A program made the position numbers and the translations under genes. The notes beneath the pieces were generated by a model. It did no database searches and was not told the DNA's origin. It worked only from the letters and a program-made list of their open reading frames with translations. From NCBI GenBank assembly GCA_030220185.1, contig JASPKZ010000419.1, forward strand, positions 3,243,501 to 3,307,500: a stretch of 64,000 bases of DNA, given 5' to 3'. Position 1 is the stretch's first letter. Every line of letters starts with the position of its first letter. Below are positions 9,261 through 21,328 of this stretch, piece after piece. The stretch is from Diploptera punctata. Lineage: Eukaryota > Arthropoda > Insecta > Blattodea > Blaberidae.

Positions 9261-10016
9261 GAATGAGTCTCTAATATTCGTTTTGTCTATAGTTAGCCCT
9301 GGCTTTCACCTGATCACGCATCCAGGGAGGCCTCCATTTCTTTTTGTAGTAAAAAAAGTATGTAAGTGATCCAGAGTTACAAATCCTCTCCTAACAGATA
9401 GCGTCCATGTAAGGACAATGTAACTTGGGCTATGTAAAGGTACCTCTAAGGGAATAGTTAAACTAAGATGTCAATGTGTGTGTGTGCGCGCGCGTACGAA
9501 TTTTTGCCACGAAATTTGAATATAGTAAGATCAAATGATGAAAAACATATTAGTGTTATTGGAAAATAGAGGAGTTCAAGAAATGAATTCTCGCAAAATA
9601 GTCTAAAAAAATTAGTTTTTATGTAAAACAAAGTTAACAAGTTCAAATGATAATTACACTGGTTCTTGTACAGAAAAATGAAGAAGGGAAAAACATGTCT
9701 TCTGAAGAAAACCTATTTATGAATCGACGGTTAGTTTCGCGTAGAGAATTTTGTATAAAAAAAAGAAATATTTATTAGGCAGTGTCTTGAAATAAATTAT
9801 AATCTGCGTCACGATATGGGGCACATATTATCAATTTGAATGTGTATTTTGCATTTTATTGAAGATAATATTAGAAAAATCGTGAAAGTTGAAATGAATG
9901 TGTGTTTATGACACGATTTGTAATGATTGCATTTAATTATAAACCCTACATTTCTTTATTTTAACACGTATAATAACTTAATGTAAATCAGGTTTATAAT
10001 TAGAGACGGAACATAC
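9261..10016. other. Unannotated AT-rich sequence with a short (TG)n(CG)n run
   Basis: A purine-pyrimidine run, 'tgtgtgtgtgcgcgcgcg', lies at ~9476-9493. No gene or known repeat otherwise. Confidence 0.4.
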
Positions 10017-10260
10017 GGCGGCCCCGTGGTGCACGTGGTTAGTCAATCGCATCTCGATCAGTCCATTTGGGGTCCGGAGCCTCCATAAGTTTCTCTCGGG
10101 TTTTTCCCCGTATTCTTCCTGTCAAAAACTTAATTCCACAACTTCTCCATACTCATGTCATTCATTTTATTTCTTCTGCTGCTGTGTTTGTGCGACAGGC
10201 CTGTTCAACCAGTGTCACAGACCTTAAATATCAACACCTGTCGACCGAATACGAGTAGAG
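10017..10260 (+). mobile_element. Decayed tRNA-derived SINE (family F)
   Basis: 'ggccccgtggtgcacgtggtta' is tRNA-like with A-box-like TGGTGCACGTGG. It is followed by a mutated B-box area, 'tctcgggtttttccccgta' and 'tcaacacctgtcgac'. Only one copy is seen in this window, so the family is tentative. Confidence 0.45.
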
Positions 10261-11330
10261 TGTTTACATTTACCGGATGTTTAAAGAGATACTTTTTTAT
10301 CATCATAGAACTCCAAATATCGTATAGAGCAGTTTGTAACTTTCTAAAATACTCAAGATTACGTGGTTTTTAACTTCACGGTTTTTCCCGATTATTATCT
10401 AGGTTCACTATTTTAATCAGTTCGGAATATTTTCACAATATTTATCATAATTCTCAAGAATTTAGGTACTTTTATTATTTCATTCATAAATCTGACGATG
10501 TTATACTACAGTTGTTAAAGAATCCTACCTTGAAAAAGTAGGAAAGTGCATTGCGTTGGATTTCAGAGTCAAAACCAAGTACTTTACAGCACTGTTTTTT
10601 TATGTGATTACCTTCCTTGTACAAAGTCATTCTACATAACAAAGGAATGGAATCTAACTTCCAAACATATTAAAAATTGAATATAATTAAGTATATTTTT
10701 CTCAATATAAAAAATTAAAGTAGAATAGTTTTGCATTCCTTTAATTTTTTCCCTTATACTCCCTTTAATTTAATGATTTTAAAAACCATACCTTTTTCGT
10801 ATATTTTTAATAATGTGTTTCCCTTCTAAATCCGGACTCTGTTTATAATATATTTTCCTATTCAATAATACATGTCTTGCAATACTATTACGGAATACAA
10901 TTCCGTCTTTAAAAGCAGTATTACATAACATATCGATATGCGATTTGTGAAATAATTATTCTCCTAATAAATTTGTCACTATAGTTTATGTAGTAATTAT
11001 TATCCAAAAATTTGTTACAATAGTTTTTAATACACCAAAACAATCTGGTCATCAATATTAGTCTTAGGTAAACAATAACATTAGGGAGCTTTGGAGTCCT
11101 GTTAAGAGTAAAGAATAACACTGGTCTACAAAATCAAACTTTTTTAATCATCAGAAAAAAATGTGTCTCTAGACCAGTTTTTCATGTTGATTATGAAAAC
11201 ACTTTTCAATTTTTTCTCGCACGTACAGTTTTTATTGTACAGATATTATATATTATTGCGGCAGGTTATATTGATATACATAAATTATAAAACCTAAAAC
11301 AAGACTACATGGTAAATAAACATACCTTCT
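10261..11330. other. Unannotated AT-rich sequence
   Basis: Over 1 kb with no gene or repeat that I can name on either strand. Confidence 0.4.
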
Positions 11331-11333
11331 GTG

Positions 11334-12110
11334 ATTTAAATGATGTTGATTTCCTGTTTCTCTGATACATGGTTTCTGGAGCATCACAATACAGCATCCA
11401 GCAGTGATCTACCGTTACAGAATCATTCCAGAAACCTTGGTAACTTTCCTCCATTATGTAAATGTCCTGGCGAAAACCTTCCTCTTTCTCATAAATTCAC
11501 AAAGATACTAGGAATAATTCTAGATGGGAATGCAGAAAGTTAACCATTAATGATATGACATCAAATTCTTTATATGATTGAAGACGTTTGCTGATACCAT
11601 TATTGAAAACAGGAGCTTTGTTCAAACTTAAATTACTTACAAACCCATTTGAAATTTTACCAAAGCGCTTATCATTGTCTGTCAGGGTATTAAAGAAACT
11701 TCTTCTTTTAATTTATTGAATTTGAACAAAAGACACCTTCCCTTAATTTTATTTCTCTATGTTCAGAAAATTTGTCTCTCAGAAATCTTGAAAATTTGTC
11801 TTCTGTATTGTTCTTATCATGCACGTTATCAATCCCAATTTTGTATGTAGCGAACAAAGAAATTCCTTATTGGGATTCACAAGGGCTGGAATTTAAAATA
11901 ATGATCTCCTGGCTCATAATATTCCTTGGTTATACATAATGTTTAACATAATGCTAATATATATTGTAGTTCCCAAAGGCCTAGGAACAGCAAAACATTG
12001 TGAAGCCAGCTTGCATGCCTGTCAAAATGCCAATAAGCCTGCGATGTCCACAGATATTCTGTTGGTGACGATCCTAATTAAGTGATTATAATAGCATTTA
12101 CATGTTATCA
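11334..12110 (-). pseudogene. Decayed member of an arthropod multi-copy gene family (copy 1)
   Basis: Minus-strand frames joined across stops give, in order, LIGILTGMQAGFTMFCC (~12050-12000), LRDKFSEHREIKLREGVF (~11785-11730), 'MVNFLHSHLE' (~11547), 'RQDIYIMEESYQGFWNDS' and 'DHCWMLYCDAP'. The same motif order appears in the second copy at 17095-18100. From memory of arthropod gene sets, a large family carries GDLKV-x-LLG ... EGIFVGPQIR ... HFLHSHLDYFPENLG ... GERFHQDI ... YQGRWD ... ADYCW. Its function is unknown to me; its copy number suggests spread by mobile elements. Many stops: a pseudogene. A LINE-A copy abuts its 5' side. Confidence 0.65.
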
Positions 12111-12224
12111 CAGGTTTCTTTGAGATGCACAGAGTGGACAATTGGAATAGATGTTTTCAAATTATCATTATGGAGAATTGGAGCTTTTGACTTAGCTGTG
12201 ATGAGTCATTTTTGGCTCAATAAT

Positions 12225-12790
12225 GAGCGTTTTCACTCTGTTTTCTCTACAAGAAGCTTCCATGCCTCTCTTCCATTCTGCATTCGTGCCACTTGTGATG
12301 CCCATCGCAGTCTACGAGACTTAACTGTTCTTATAATATCTCGTTTCCTATAAAGATCATGAAGCCCATCCATTCGCCTGTCTGTTCATCTCTCTCTCTT
12401 TTTTTTTTTTTTTCAAAAATGTTCCTAAGAACTTTAATCTCAACAAATATTCTTTCCTCCCTTAAAGTAAGAATCCAATTTTTGCATCCATATACTATAA
12501 CTGGGAGAATAAAATTTTTATATCTTCAGTGTAACTTTTTTTATAAGAAATGTGACATGTGTCCCTGTAAAGCATAATAGCATGAATTTCCAGAATTGAG
12601 ACTATGTTTACTTTCTTTGTGCGCCTCATTCCTGTTTCTAATTATTGTTCCTTCAAAATTTCCCTCATTTGTCATTAGCTGTTCATTTCCATTATATAAT
12701 GTATTTCTGTTTGTGAACACATTTGCTTAGTTTTATTGATGTTACTTCTAGTCCCAATTTTTTAGTGTTACTCAATAGAATTCATCTATC
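12225..12790 (-). mobile_element. LINE-A fragment
   Basis: Reverse complement of LINE-A from about the middle of the post-YADD region to 'ggaagcttcttgtagagaaaac'. Recognisable phrases include the complement of 'ctttaagggaggaaag' (~12450) and of 'tatataatggaaatgaacagct' (~12690). It lacks the extreme 3' end. An inserted T-run (~12398-12413) and stops break the frame. Confidence 0.8.
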
Positions 12791-13359
12791 ACAAATATAA
12801 ATTTTCAAAATGATGTGATAATGACACAATTGTTTGTAGTCATGCCCTCCAAAGAGTAAATATGAGTCTAGTTGGAAATGCAAGATCTGTATTTTAGGCT
12901 TTGAGGAGTAAGACATGTTTTGGAAGATCAAGTACAAGTATAGGTATTTCCCTTAATAAAATGAGTGGGAGATTTTTTTTGAACACCACCTGACCATCAT
13001 AATCACTCATATCACATTAACCTTTTTAGTTAGAATTTATGCGTGAATGGTATGTGATGCTCTGATTATTATCACTGTGACAGGGGTGGCCGCGACATTC
13101 AGCTGAAAGACTGATGTTTGCAAGTTGGAGAGTAGCGATAATGAAACATAATATGTGAAACTAAACTTAGTATAAAGCCTATTACGTATAAATAGTAAGA
13201 GGAACGGAGTTGTGGAAGAAGGTAGCCATCTTAATATTGTTAACCAAACGTACTGAACCTTGTCATTCTGATTTTCCTATATTGACTTTCGAATATTCTC
13301 TTTCATCCCCCAACCATGTTATAAATCACGTGCTTTAAATTTACGAAATTTATCTGTTC

Positions 13360-13545
13360 TTATTATATCTGATTTCCTCGAACGTTATTATCTCTATGTT
13401 GTGTATTCTTCTCCAATCAACAGTCTGTTCATCTATCTTTGGTCCAAAATTTTCTTAAGAACTTTATTCTCTAACACTCATAATATTTTCTCCTCCTTCA
13501 AATAACAATCCATGGTTTGAATACATATAAATGGGATAATATAGG
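13360..13545 (-). mobile_element. LINE-A-like fragment
   Basis: The complement carries decayed versions of 'aagttcttaggaaaattttgg' and 'ggaggaaa' seen in LINE-A 3' regions, in the same spacing. Weak but consistent. Confidence 0.45.
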
Positions 13546-13549
13546 AAGT

Positions 13550-15290
13550 TCGGGTAATGTGGACCCTTCTGTTTGAGTGCACCTTATTAATATCTTCTTT
13601 AATAGGCGCTGCCCTCGAACAGAAAATATTTTAATTTCTTCCCCTCATCACCTTTGACGGGTTCAAGACCAGTTTATTTTATTCTTTGTGCAAAGAAGGG
13701 TATAATATTTATGAAAATGACCACTTTAAAAGATTTTTCAAACTGAGAATCAATTCTTAATTTCTACAATTGAATATTACAAATGTTGAAAAAACTCCTA
13801 AATATATTATATTTTAATGTTTTAAAATACTGTCGGTTTGATTTGATATATTATGTAACATGGTGGCTGTATAAAATAATTAAACATAACAAAGGAATTC
13901 GGTATATTTGGACCTGGGTCCACTTTACACGAATACGTATATTATATCAATGAGGTTACTATCTGTAAGAACATTCACTTAATTAATTTTATTTATTATC
14001 CTTGTAATTTTACTAAACCCAAAGACCGTCTCTTTCTGCGGTTGAATGAAGTGTGAATGTTATAATAAACAATAATTTGTCAAAACATTAAATAAATATC
14101 AACGCGTTTTAATTATGATGAGTCATAAATATTTTCAGATTAATCTGTCCCTGTGTGTATAAATTAATATAGTAAATAAACTTAAAAATTATCTAAAAGC
14201 TAAGGTGTACTCTGGGGTCCACTTTATCCGATTACGGAGGTTAAAGTGGGCCTTTATTGTAAAGTAAAAGAGTTTATAAATTTTGAAAATGTTTTCATAT
14301 TTGAATAAAAATAACAGTGATATTTCTTAGCTGCAACACTAATGATAATCACTGTAATTAAACAAAATTAATATCCCTTAATTAAAAGAGGAAAAATGAC
14401 AAATTCAAAACACGAGTCCAAATTATATGTTTGTAGTTTATATGCTTGTAGTTTAACTCTTTTAGAGAAGTTGTGTTAACAGGTGTCTGTAATTCTTGGA
14501 GATGGTCACCTATATAAATTCGGATTAAAAAGAACACAGAAGTATAAGCCTATGTCAAATAATATTTAATTATTATTATTAACATTTATAAAACGTATTT
14601 AACCTTAAGGTATATTAGAGGTTATGGTTTATGACCGAGTTATGGTACTGTATATAATTTGATCTAAACGTAAAGTATTTTATGAATCTTATTGAGAAGA
14701 CATCTTTCTGTAAAAGTTTGGGCCTAACTAACAACCTTTTACAAGATCTAGCCAATATGTGAAAATCTTAAGGATTCCTCTTTATGGATCATCTCATTGA
14801 TACGTCTGCAACTGATGTATATTATATTATCTCAATTGTAGATAATTGTTTTATGTGTTCACATGCACTTTTTCGTTTATGTGTATTCTCATTGTGGTTA
14901 CATGTTTGTCTTCAGGCAGCTTCCAATTGGGGGAAGCTTAATAAAATTTAAAAATTTGTATGTAATTAGACCTATTTAATTACCTCAAATATATGTTAAT
15001 GTTTTAAATTCCACAAAAATCTGAAAATTAAATCATAAGTTGGTGTTAAAATAACGTAAAAGTCGTCATGTATCGTTGGATTATATCTATGGTAATATAT
15101 TTGTAAAAGTAAATTATATAACATTTTAGAAACATTATAACAAAACAAAAGAAGGAGGTCGTTTATCTATCCTTGTACCTGCTAAATAATTAATATTACA
15201 TTCGGTTGAGGTAAAATGTACGGCACCTGCCAAAATGTACATATCTTAACATTTTACTATACCTACGAGTAGTCTACCTCATCCAATCTA
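13550..15290. mobile_element. Possible DNA transposon with repeated GGTCCAC motif
   Basis: The left border is marked by 'gggtaatgtggaccc' (13553) directly after LINE-A-like sequence. Related phrases 'tttggacctgggtccacttta' (~13909), 'ctggggtccactttatcc' (~14212) and 'ttaaagtgggcc' (~14240) recur inside. 'taaaatgtacggcacctgccaaaatgtac' (~15213) lies near the right side. The design resembles the better-defined 58.1-60.0 kb element. Ends and target duplication are not established. Confidence 0.3.
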
Positions 15291-15315
15291 CAAACGTAAT
15301 CTGATTAAATATTTG

Positions 15316-15646
15316 GACTATAACAGTGAATTACATGGTCTTTATAGGAAACCAGATAGAATGAGAACAGTTAGGTCTCGTAGACTGCAATGGGCAGAAC
15401 ATGTGGCACGAATGGGAATGAAAGATGTGCATGGAAGCTTCTTGTAGGAAAACTAGAGGGAAAACGCCCAGTTGGTAGACTAAGAATGGTGGGAGAATAG
15501 CATTAACTATGATTTGAGGGAAGTAGATTATACAGGGAATGATTGGAAAACATAAGCTCAGGAAAGGGATATATGGAGAGCTTATGACTGCACTGCCATG
15601 AACCTACGGGTTCGATAGTGCCAGTGAGTTAGTTAGTTATTAGCTG
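15316..15646 (+). mobile_element. LINE-A 3' end
   Basis: Begins near 'actataacagtgaattacatgg' and runs to 'ttcgatagtgccag' and (AGTT)n, parallel to 26395-26705. Single-base indels break the frame. Composite-repeat sequence 'ttagctgtagctgaaa' follows immediately and also occurs at 42342. Confidence 0.85.
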
Positions 15647-17094
15647 TAGCTGAAACTTGAATATTTATGTTGGCAAATTTCAATAACTGGATATAGTTCA
15701 TAACTAGTGGTCTGTTGTAACATTCATAGATGCTCATCTCGCTAGAATAGGCCTTACGCAGTTCGAAGGCGTATCTTTATTCACAATTATCAATTGTTCA
15801 TTTAAAACACATGTGAGAGGTTGTACGTCTGAATTGTCTTGTGAAGCAGAAAATCGTACGAAACAAACACTTAAAGTAACATTATGCAGTAGTATTATGA
15901 AGACGTACAAATTTTGTTATGTCAAAAGCATAACCATATTAAGTTCTGTGATAGAACATCAGAAAATAAACATAGTAACTTCTGTATCATATTTATATTT
16001 TTCTTTGCCTTAGAAATCTCCATAGGCTATTAAACGTTTTCCTCAATTGGGTATAGGCTACTTAATTTTCTAACTATTTTCCATTCATGATATTGGCTTT
16101 AACCCTTAAATTGACAGCGCATCCTATAACATAAATTTGTGTAATTTATTTTATATTTTATTAAAACAATATAAATAATAGCAATTACTTAAATCTATGT
16201 TGAATTACACAATATACAGTAATAACTTACAGTTCTATATATTTTGTTCTCGCTCTGGTCTGACAGATTTATATAACTGTCAAGAGAAATTAATTTTTCT
16301 GTAATTTAATGGTCACTTCATTATAATTGGTTATAATATTATGCAACTTTTTTTTGTTGATTTTGGATTATGCCATATTTGAAAAAATGGCCTTAATTTC
16401 ACAAATTATTAATAACTCTTATAAAAATTGTTACACTTATTTAGTTTATAGGATGAGACTCATTTTGAAATTTTACTTCATGTAGTTTATCTAATTTAAC
16501 AAGTCTAATTGTGTAATGTATATTTAACTTGGGATATTATATAATTTCCGTTTATCTTCAAACGACTGCTGGATACACACTAGTAGATAATAAAAAATGA
16601 AGACATCTTTGAAAAATTACACATGGAACTTTAGAAAACAAAATTTCTGATAATAAGTCAAGATGAATGCAGTATGTTGATTGAATGGAGGATCACAGGA
16701 TACCCAAGATGAAGTTAATTTATTAAGGAAGAAGACAAAGACGTCCATTTAGAAGACTTTTGGATGGTATTTGTATTGAGTCGAAAACAGGTCAACAAAT
16801 TATCTAAATTCGTGAATGGAGTATGATGATGAATGATGATAATGAAAAAATATATTATGGATCAAATTCTGTTTAACAAAATTATTTTTTATAAGATATT
16901 GATATATAACACTAGTCAACAAAATTTTTCTTTTTTTCTGTAACTGGCCTGGAAACAGATAATATTTATGTTTTGGGTGTGTTTATAACGAAAATGTTAA
17001 TGAAAATGCAAGATTAGCTCTCGTTTTGGAGTTATGCTAACTTTACGTTATTGCCTATATATGCATATGCATGTATTTACCTTGTTTTTATCCC

Positions 17095-18100
17095 TTGGAG
17101 GAAGGTCACTGAAGGCGCAACTGATTTGCCTGGCATTTGCAATTTTCTACTGGTGATTTCCTAATTAGTGTCCAGCAGTAATCGGCTAACATTGATGCAC
17201 TCCACTTTCCCTTATATCTTATTTTCATGTTCGAAATTTGCTGGTGGAAGCGTTCTCCGTACTCATTGCTTACAACACCACAGTTGCCAGGAAAAAAAAT
17301 CAAGTGGGAATTTAAGAAATGTAACATGTTACACCCCAGTCTATCGTAGCAGTGCAGAAGATTTGCTACAAATCCTTATAGTTTTTTGCCCTCTTATTTC
17401 CTAGAAAGTTTGTTGACACTTGAACAAAGTCATCCCAAGCTAACTTTTCATTATCTGTCAGGATGGTTTGAAATGTTCATCTTTGTACATTTTCCATATC
17501 TGGGGATCCACGAAAATCCCTTCCTTTATTTATTTATTTTTTTTTGTCTCACTAAGCCGTGGAAGTGTCTGTTACAAATAGGTAAATTCTATCCCAGTTA
17601 TGTCCAGGCATTAACGAAGTTTATCGTTAGGCCCAATTTTATATGAAGAGTGGGGAGAATTACGTTCTTGAATTCGACAAGTGCTTCTTGCATAACATTG
17701 TGAGGTCTGGTTCAAGTGATTAATTCTTAGGCCAACCTTTCTTTTTATAATGAAGAGCTATGGCGCGGCTATCTCAGATACACCGGAAGCAACAGAACTT
17801 GGTATAGCCCTGTTGTAGCCTAAGTAGTATGCCTATGATTCTTAGATCCCCGGAAATCTGTCATTTAAACTTGTCATAGTTCAATCGCAATAACAAGCGT
17901 TTCATGTTAACATAATATGTTTCTTTCATGTAAGGTGTATACCCAATCGGAATTGATGGTAAAACTTTAGACTTATTTTGGAGGAGTCGATAAACAACCT
18001 CCACTCAACACTTTTATAGTTAATGCCCATGGCTGCCATTAGTCCCAAAAGAGAGTAATGTAAGTGTTGGCTTTAAAATTTTCTAGTAAATCTTATTGTT
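17095..18100 (-). pseudogene. Decayed member of an arthropod multi-copy gene family (copy 2)
   Basis: The better of two copies. In order on the minus strand: EWRLFIDSSK (~17985), PSIPIGYTPYMKETY (~17950), ISGDLRIIGILLRLQQGYTK (~17860-17800), FCCFRC, EGIFVDPQI (~17520), MYKDEHF, TDNEKLAWDDFVQ (~17440), NFLGNKRAKNY, NMLHFLNSHLIFFPGNCG (~17325), GERFHQQI (~17245), YKGKW and ADYCWTL. Length and order match the family; several stops and frameshifts interrupt it. I know the family as abundant uncharacterised arthropod proteins and know no enzymatic role. It sits within composite-repeat copy A. The ORF beginning MLHFLN is only the 3' part of it. Confidence 0.75.
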
Positions 18101-18179
18101 TTTTTTTCAAGCATGGATGCATTGTGAAACACGTTATATATAGTAATACACTCTTCTGCATCGAGACATAGGGGATAAT

Positions 18180-18500
18180 GACGTCATCACTTTGGCCTTA
18201 CTTTTGAAAATAGAAGAGTGAAATTTTGCACACAAAATGTTTCAGTTGATTTCGAGATATGTGCGTTAACACAGGAGGCGGTGCAGAGGGGCCGCACTTA
18301 GAAACAAGGGATTTTCAGAAAAAAATCTCAATTTCAATCAATTTTCCCGCCTCGGGTACATGAGAGGGGTATTTGAATGGTACCGTTTAAAGACTGTTCC
18401 TTTCTAAAGAGAATGAGGTTCGAAGCGTCATCCTAGGATAAATAGTGATGTTGCTGTAGCTGTTTGCATCAAATTAACCTGAACAAAATCGTAATTTAAA
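18180..18500. other. Sequence flanking the gene-family pseudogene
   Basis: 'gatttcgagatatgtgcgtt', 'gccgcacttagaaacaagggatttt' and 'cccgcctcgggtacatgag' are of the sort often found around dispersed arthropod repeats. It lies upstream of the pseudogene and may be part of the same mobile unit. No ORF. Confidence 0.35.
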
Positions 18501-18732
18501 AGGTTTTAATGCAACCCCTTTAACTTGGAAATGAGAGTTAATTCGAACTTTTCATTGTCATTTTCGTTATTGGTGTGGTCGATATACTTACGAAACATTT
18601 ACTTCATTCCAGTTACATTTTCACTGTTGGCTAGTGTTACTTTAATATTGATTGCCTCAAATGTCTATTCCTATCATTTCGCAAAAAAAAAAAAAAGATA
18701 CTTGATTATTTGTTACTAACATGGGAAGTAGT

Positions 18733-21328
18733 TATGTTGAACCAGTTGAATTGTAACAAAAATTGGAGGATATGTTGAATGAAGGATACTGAACACCGTG
18801 ATATTAGTCATTTCACTGCAAATTCAATAGGATGCATAATATTTAATAGGAAATAAGGAACAAGAAAAAAATAAATAAAGGCTTGGCATCGGTACATGAC
18901 AGAATAAATAAGAAAATCATTCGGAATAAATAAAGTAAACAAATAAAAAAATGATAGCGTGGTGAAGGAGGGAAGAAGAAAAAAGGGATAGGGAGAGAGA
19001 GATAAACTAACGAAATAAATATTGCAACGGAGCGGCACGGTTCCTTGAAGAGTAGCGCACCGGAGTGAGAATATTTTTTCCACTCCCACAGTCGAGTATA
19101 TGTACAGTATATACTAATTGTTTCTATTTAAACATAAACAACTCGATAAATTGAAAGTACAATAGAATATTTGTTTTATTATGTATTAATTAGCATATTT
19201 ATGATGTAAATACTTTCTTTAGGACATAACAGTGTATTTACACGTAAATATGTACATTTACAGATAATAGTCTTGTGAGTCCATAAATATTTTATCAAAA
19301 GAATAAAATGGGAATAATAAATCCATTTTACGTCTTAACTACGTTAGTATCTATAGTTCAGGAAACGTTTGAAAAAACACGAAGAACCTGAATTGGAGGA
19401 TGACCAGTTTGCATATTTTCTAGCAGACATTATAGAGCAAATATATTGGAATGGGTTAGAGGATGCTAGTAAAAATACTTTAGATTTCGAAGACTATGCT
19501 ACTTGCAGTCAGAAGCTCACACAGGCCGGATGTTCTGAAGACTTTTAAATTGCCAACGAATCCAGTGAGGAACGTGAGAGTTCAAATAGCTTTGAGCCGT
19601 CTCCTGTTAAAAAACCTAAACGTCCTAACGCCCTGTCTGCCTATTCGAAGAAACTTTGGAAAACATTTATGAATATAGGATGTCAGGGAAATCTGGCCCG
19701 AAGTCCTATTCACAAATAATAAAAAATTACCATCATTAATTAATAACCGAAATGTAAGAACTGTTTTGAATTATATAGAAAATAAAACATCTTATCTAGC
19801 TTCACAATTCAAAAACAGGGACCCCTACAAAATCACTCAAATTAAAGACTACATCGTTAATAAGTTTCGCGATTCTTGAGGTCGTGGATTGACAGTGCAC
19901 TATTGGAATTTACAATCGTGGGCTCTTTTTCGAGTGAAGGAACTGGGTTTGAATGAATTTAAAACTTCAAATATATTCATTTAAAATTTCAAAAAAGAAA
20001 ACAACATTTCTTCAAGAAAAAATACCAAATTTGTCACTGTCAAGGGTATTGAAAACGAAACTCAAACTATTGAAAATGCAAATAATTTGTAAGAGACGTT
20101 AATCAGACGATTCAAGAAAACTGCATACCAACAAAGAATGTGTGGAACTGTGACCAAAGTCAATTTAATTATGAAAAGACAGGAATCAGAACACTGGCAG
20201 TCAAAGGCAAAAAACTCACTGTTGCTTTAGTTGAAAACCTACATGGAACTGCACATTCTTACACGATAGATGTTCTTATTTCAATGTGTGGGGAACTTGG
20301 GAAGAGGTTATACCTCTGTTTTCAAGAAACTACTGGAAACAAATGTAGGCCCAAGGTTCAGAAGAAGATAGAACAGAATACACCTTCAAATGTGTATGTC
20401 GACTGTAGTGCCAGTGGAAAAATGACAAAAGAACATTCTTAAAACATGTGTTTAGTGAAAACATTGAAATGGATTCACCTTTAATATGCGATTCGTGGTC
20501 TGGGCATATGGACGAACAATTGCTGCAGGACTGTTTAACCGATAAAAGTGGAAGGCTAAAAATGATTCCTGCAGGAGCCACCAAATGTATACAACCACTT
20601 GATGTTTTTTTTCGTCAATATAAGATCTATGTGCGACGATTTCAAGAATATGTGCGTCTAAAATCAGATGGTGACGTGAAAATGTCTGATAGATTCTTTA
20701 TTATAAAACTGCATTTCCTTGTGTATAATCAACTGTCAGCAGAGATTTACAAAGATATGTGTATTTATGCTTGGAAAAATTCTGGCTATAACGTGGACCA
20801 AAGTGTAACGAGATTCACAAATGTGATTGAAAATGCATTTGACATTGGTTTCAGTGAATGTGCCACATATAACTGCTCCAGGATTGCCATCATAAGGTGC
20901 TCACGGTGTTCGCAAAAACTTTGTTACAACCATTTCATCGAAGACCCTCATTATCACCATTGATATTATGGTAAATGATAATATGTTTTTGTTACTCCAG
21001 TACACGAAATTATAACCGATTCTGAATTTCAGTAAAAAAATAAACAGTGCTCTGCTATCTGTATAAAGTAAAAAAAATAGTTATTAATATTAAGAAGAAG
21101 GGAAACTAATATATACGTTATTCGCACCGCTAGCAGCACTTATGCTTGAAACCAGCTGCAATGAGCAACCGTGCCGTTACGAACCGGTCAGTGAGACACG
21201 ATTGAAATTTAATGACAAATAACACGAGTTTTATTAAATTTGCGGTAAAATGACTAACGCCATCATATTTAATGTCAATTAATCAACATATCCTCCAATT
21301 TTTGTTACAATCCAACTGGTCCAACATA
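18733..21328 (+). mobile_element. Tigger/pogo-like DNA transposon, 2.6 kb, complete ends
   Basis: 46-bp terminal inverted repeats: TATGTTGAACCAGTTGAATT... at 18733-18778 and its complement with TGTTGGACCAGTTGGATT at 21283-21328. They are nearly identical. The first two bases (TA) at each end fit a TA target duplication. It splits composite-repeat copy A: 'tgattatttgttac' lies to the left and 'aagttgtcacatggatag' to the right, and these are adjacent in copy B near 26790-26825. It carries one dead transposase gene. Confidence 0.9.
19380..20963 (+). pseudogene. DDE_1-type (Tigger/pogo-like) transposase, inactivated
   Basis: N-terminal open pieces include ELEDDQFAYFLADIIEQIYW (~19393) and KKPKRPNALSAYSKKLW (~19612). 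A CENP-B-type helix-turn-helix trace follows: LGLNEFKTSNIF ... ISSRKNTKFVTVKGIE (~19940-20055). The catalytic region has WNCDQSQFNYEK with the first Asp (~20143), THSYTI-like 'AHSYTIDVLIS', PLICDSWSGHMDEQ with the second Asp (~20475-20515), and IPAGATKCIQPLDVFF with the third acidic residue. The C-terminus is Cys/His-rich (CSRCSQKLCYNHF). Multiple stops and frameshifts, such as near 20442, show it is dead. The intact remnant 20448-20963 is its 3' part. Confidence 0.85.

Noticed and set aside
18525..18719. 64-codon hydrophobic plus-strand ORF that looks like a membrane peptide
   Set aside because: It is AT-rich composite-repeat sequence whose paralogue at ~26730 does not keep the frame.
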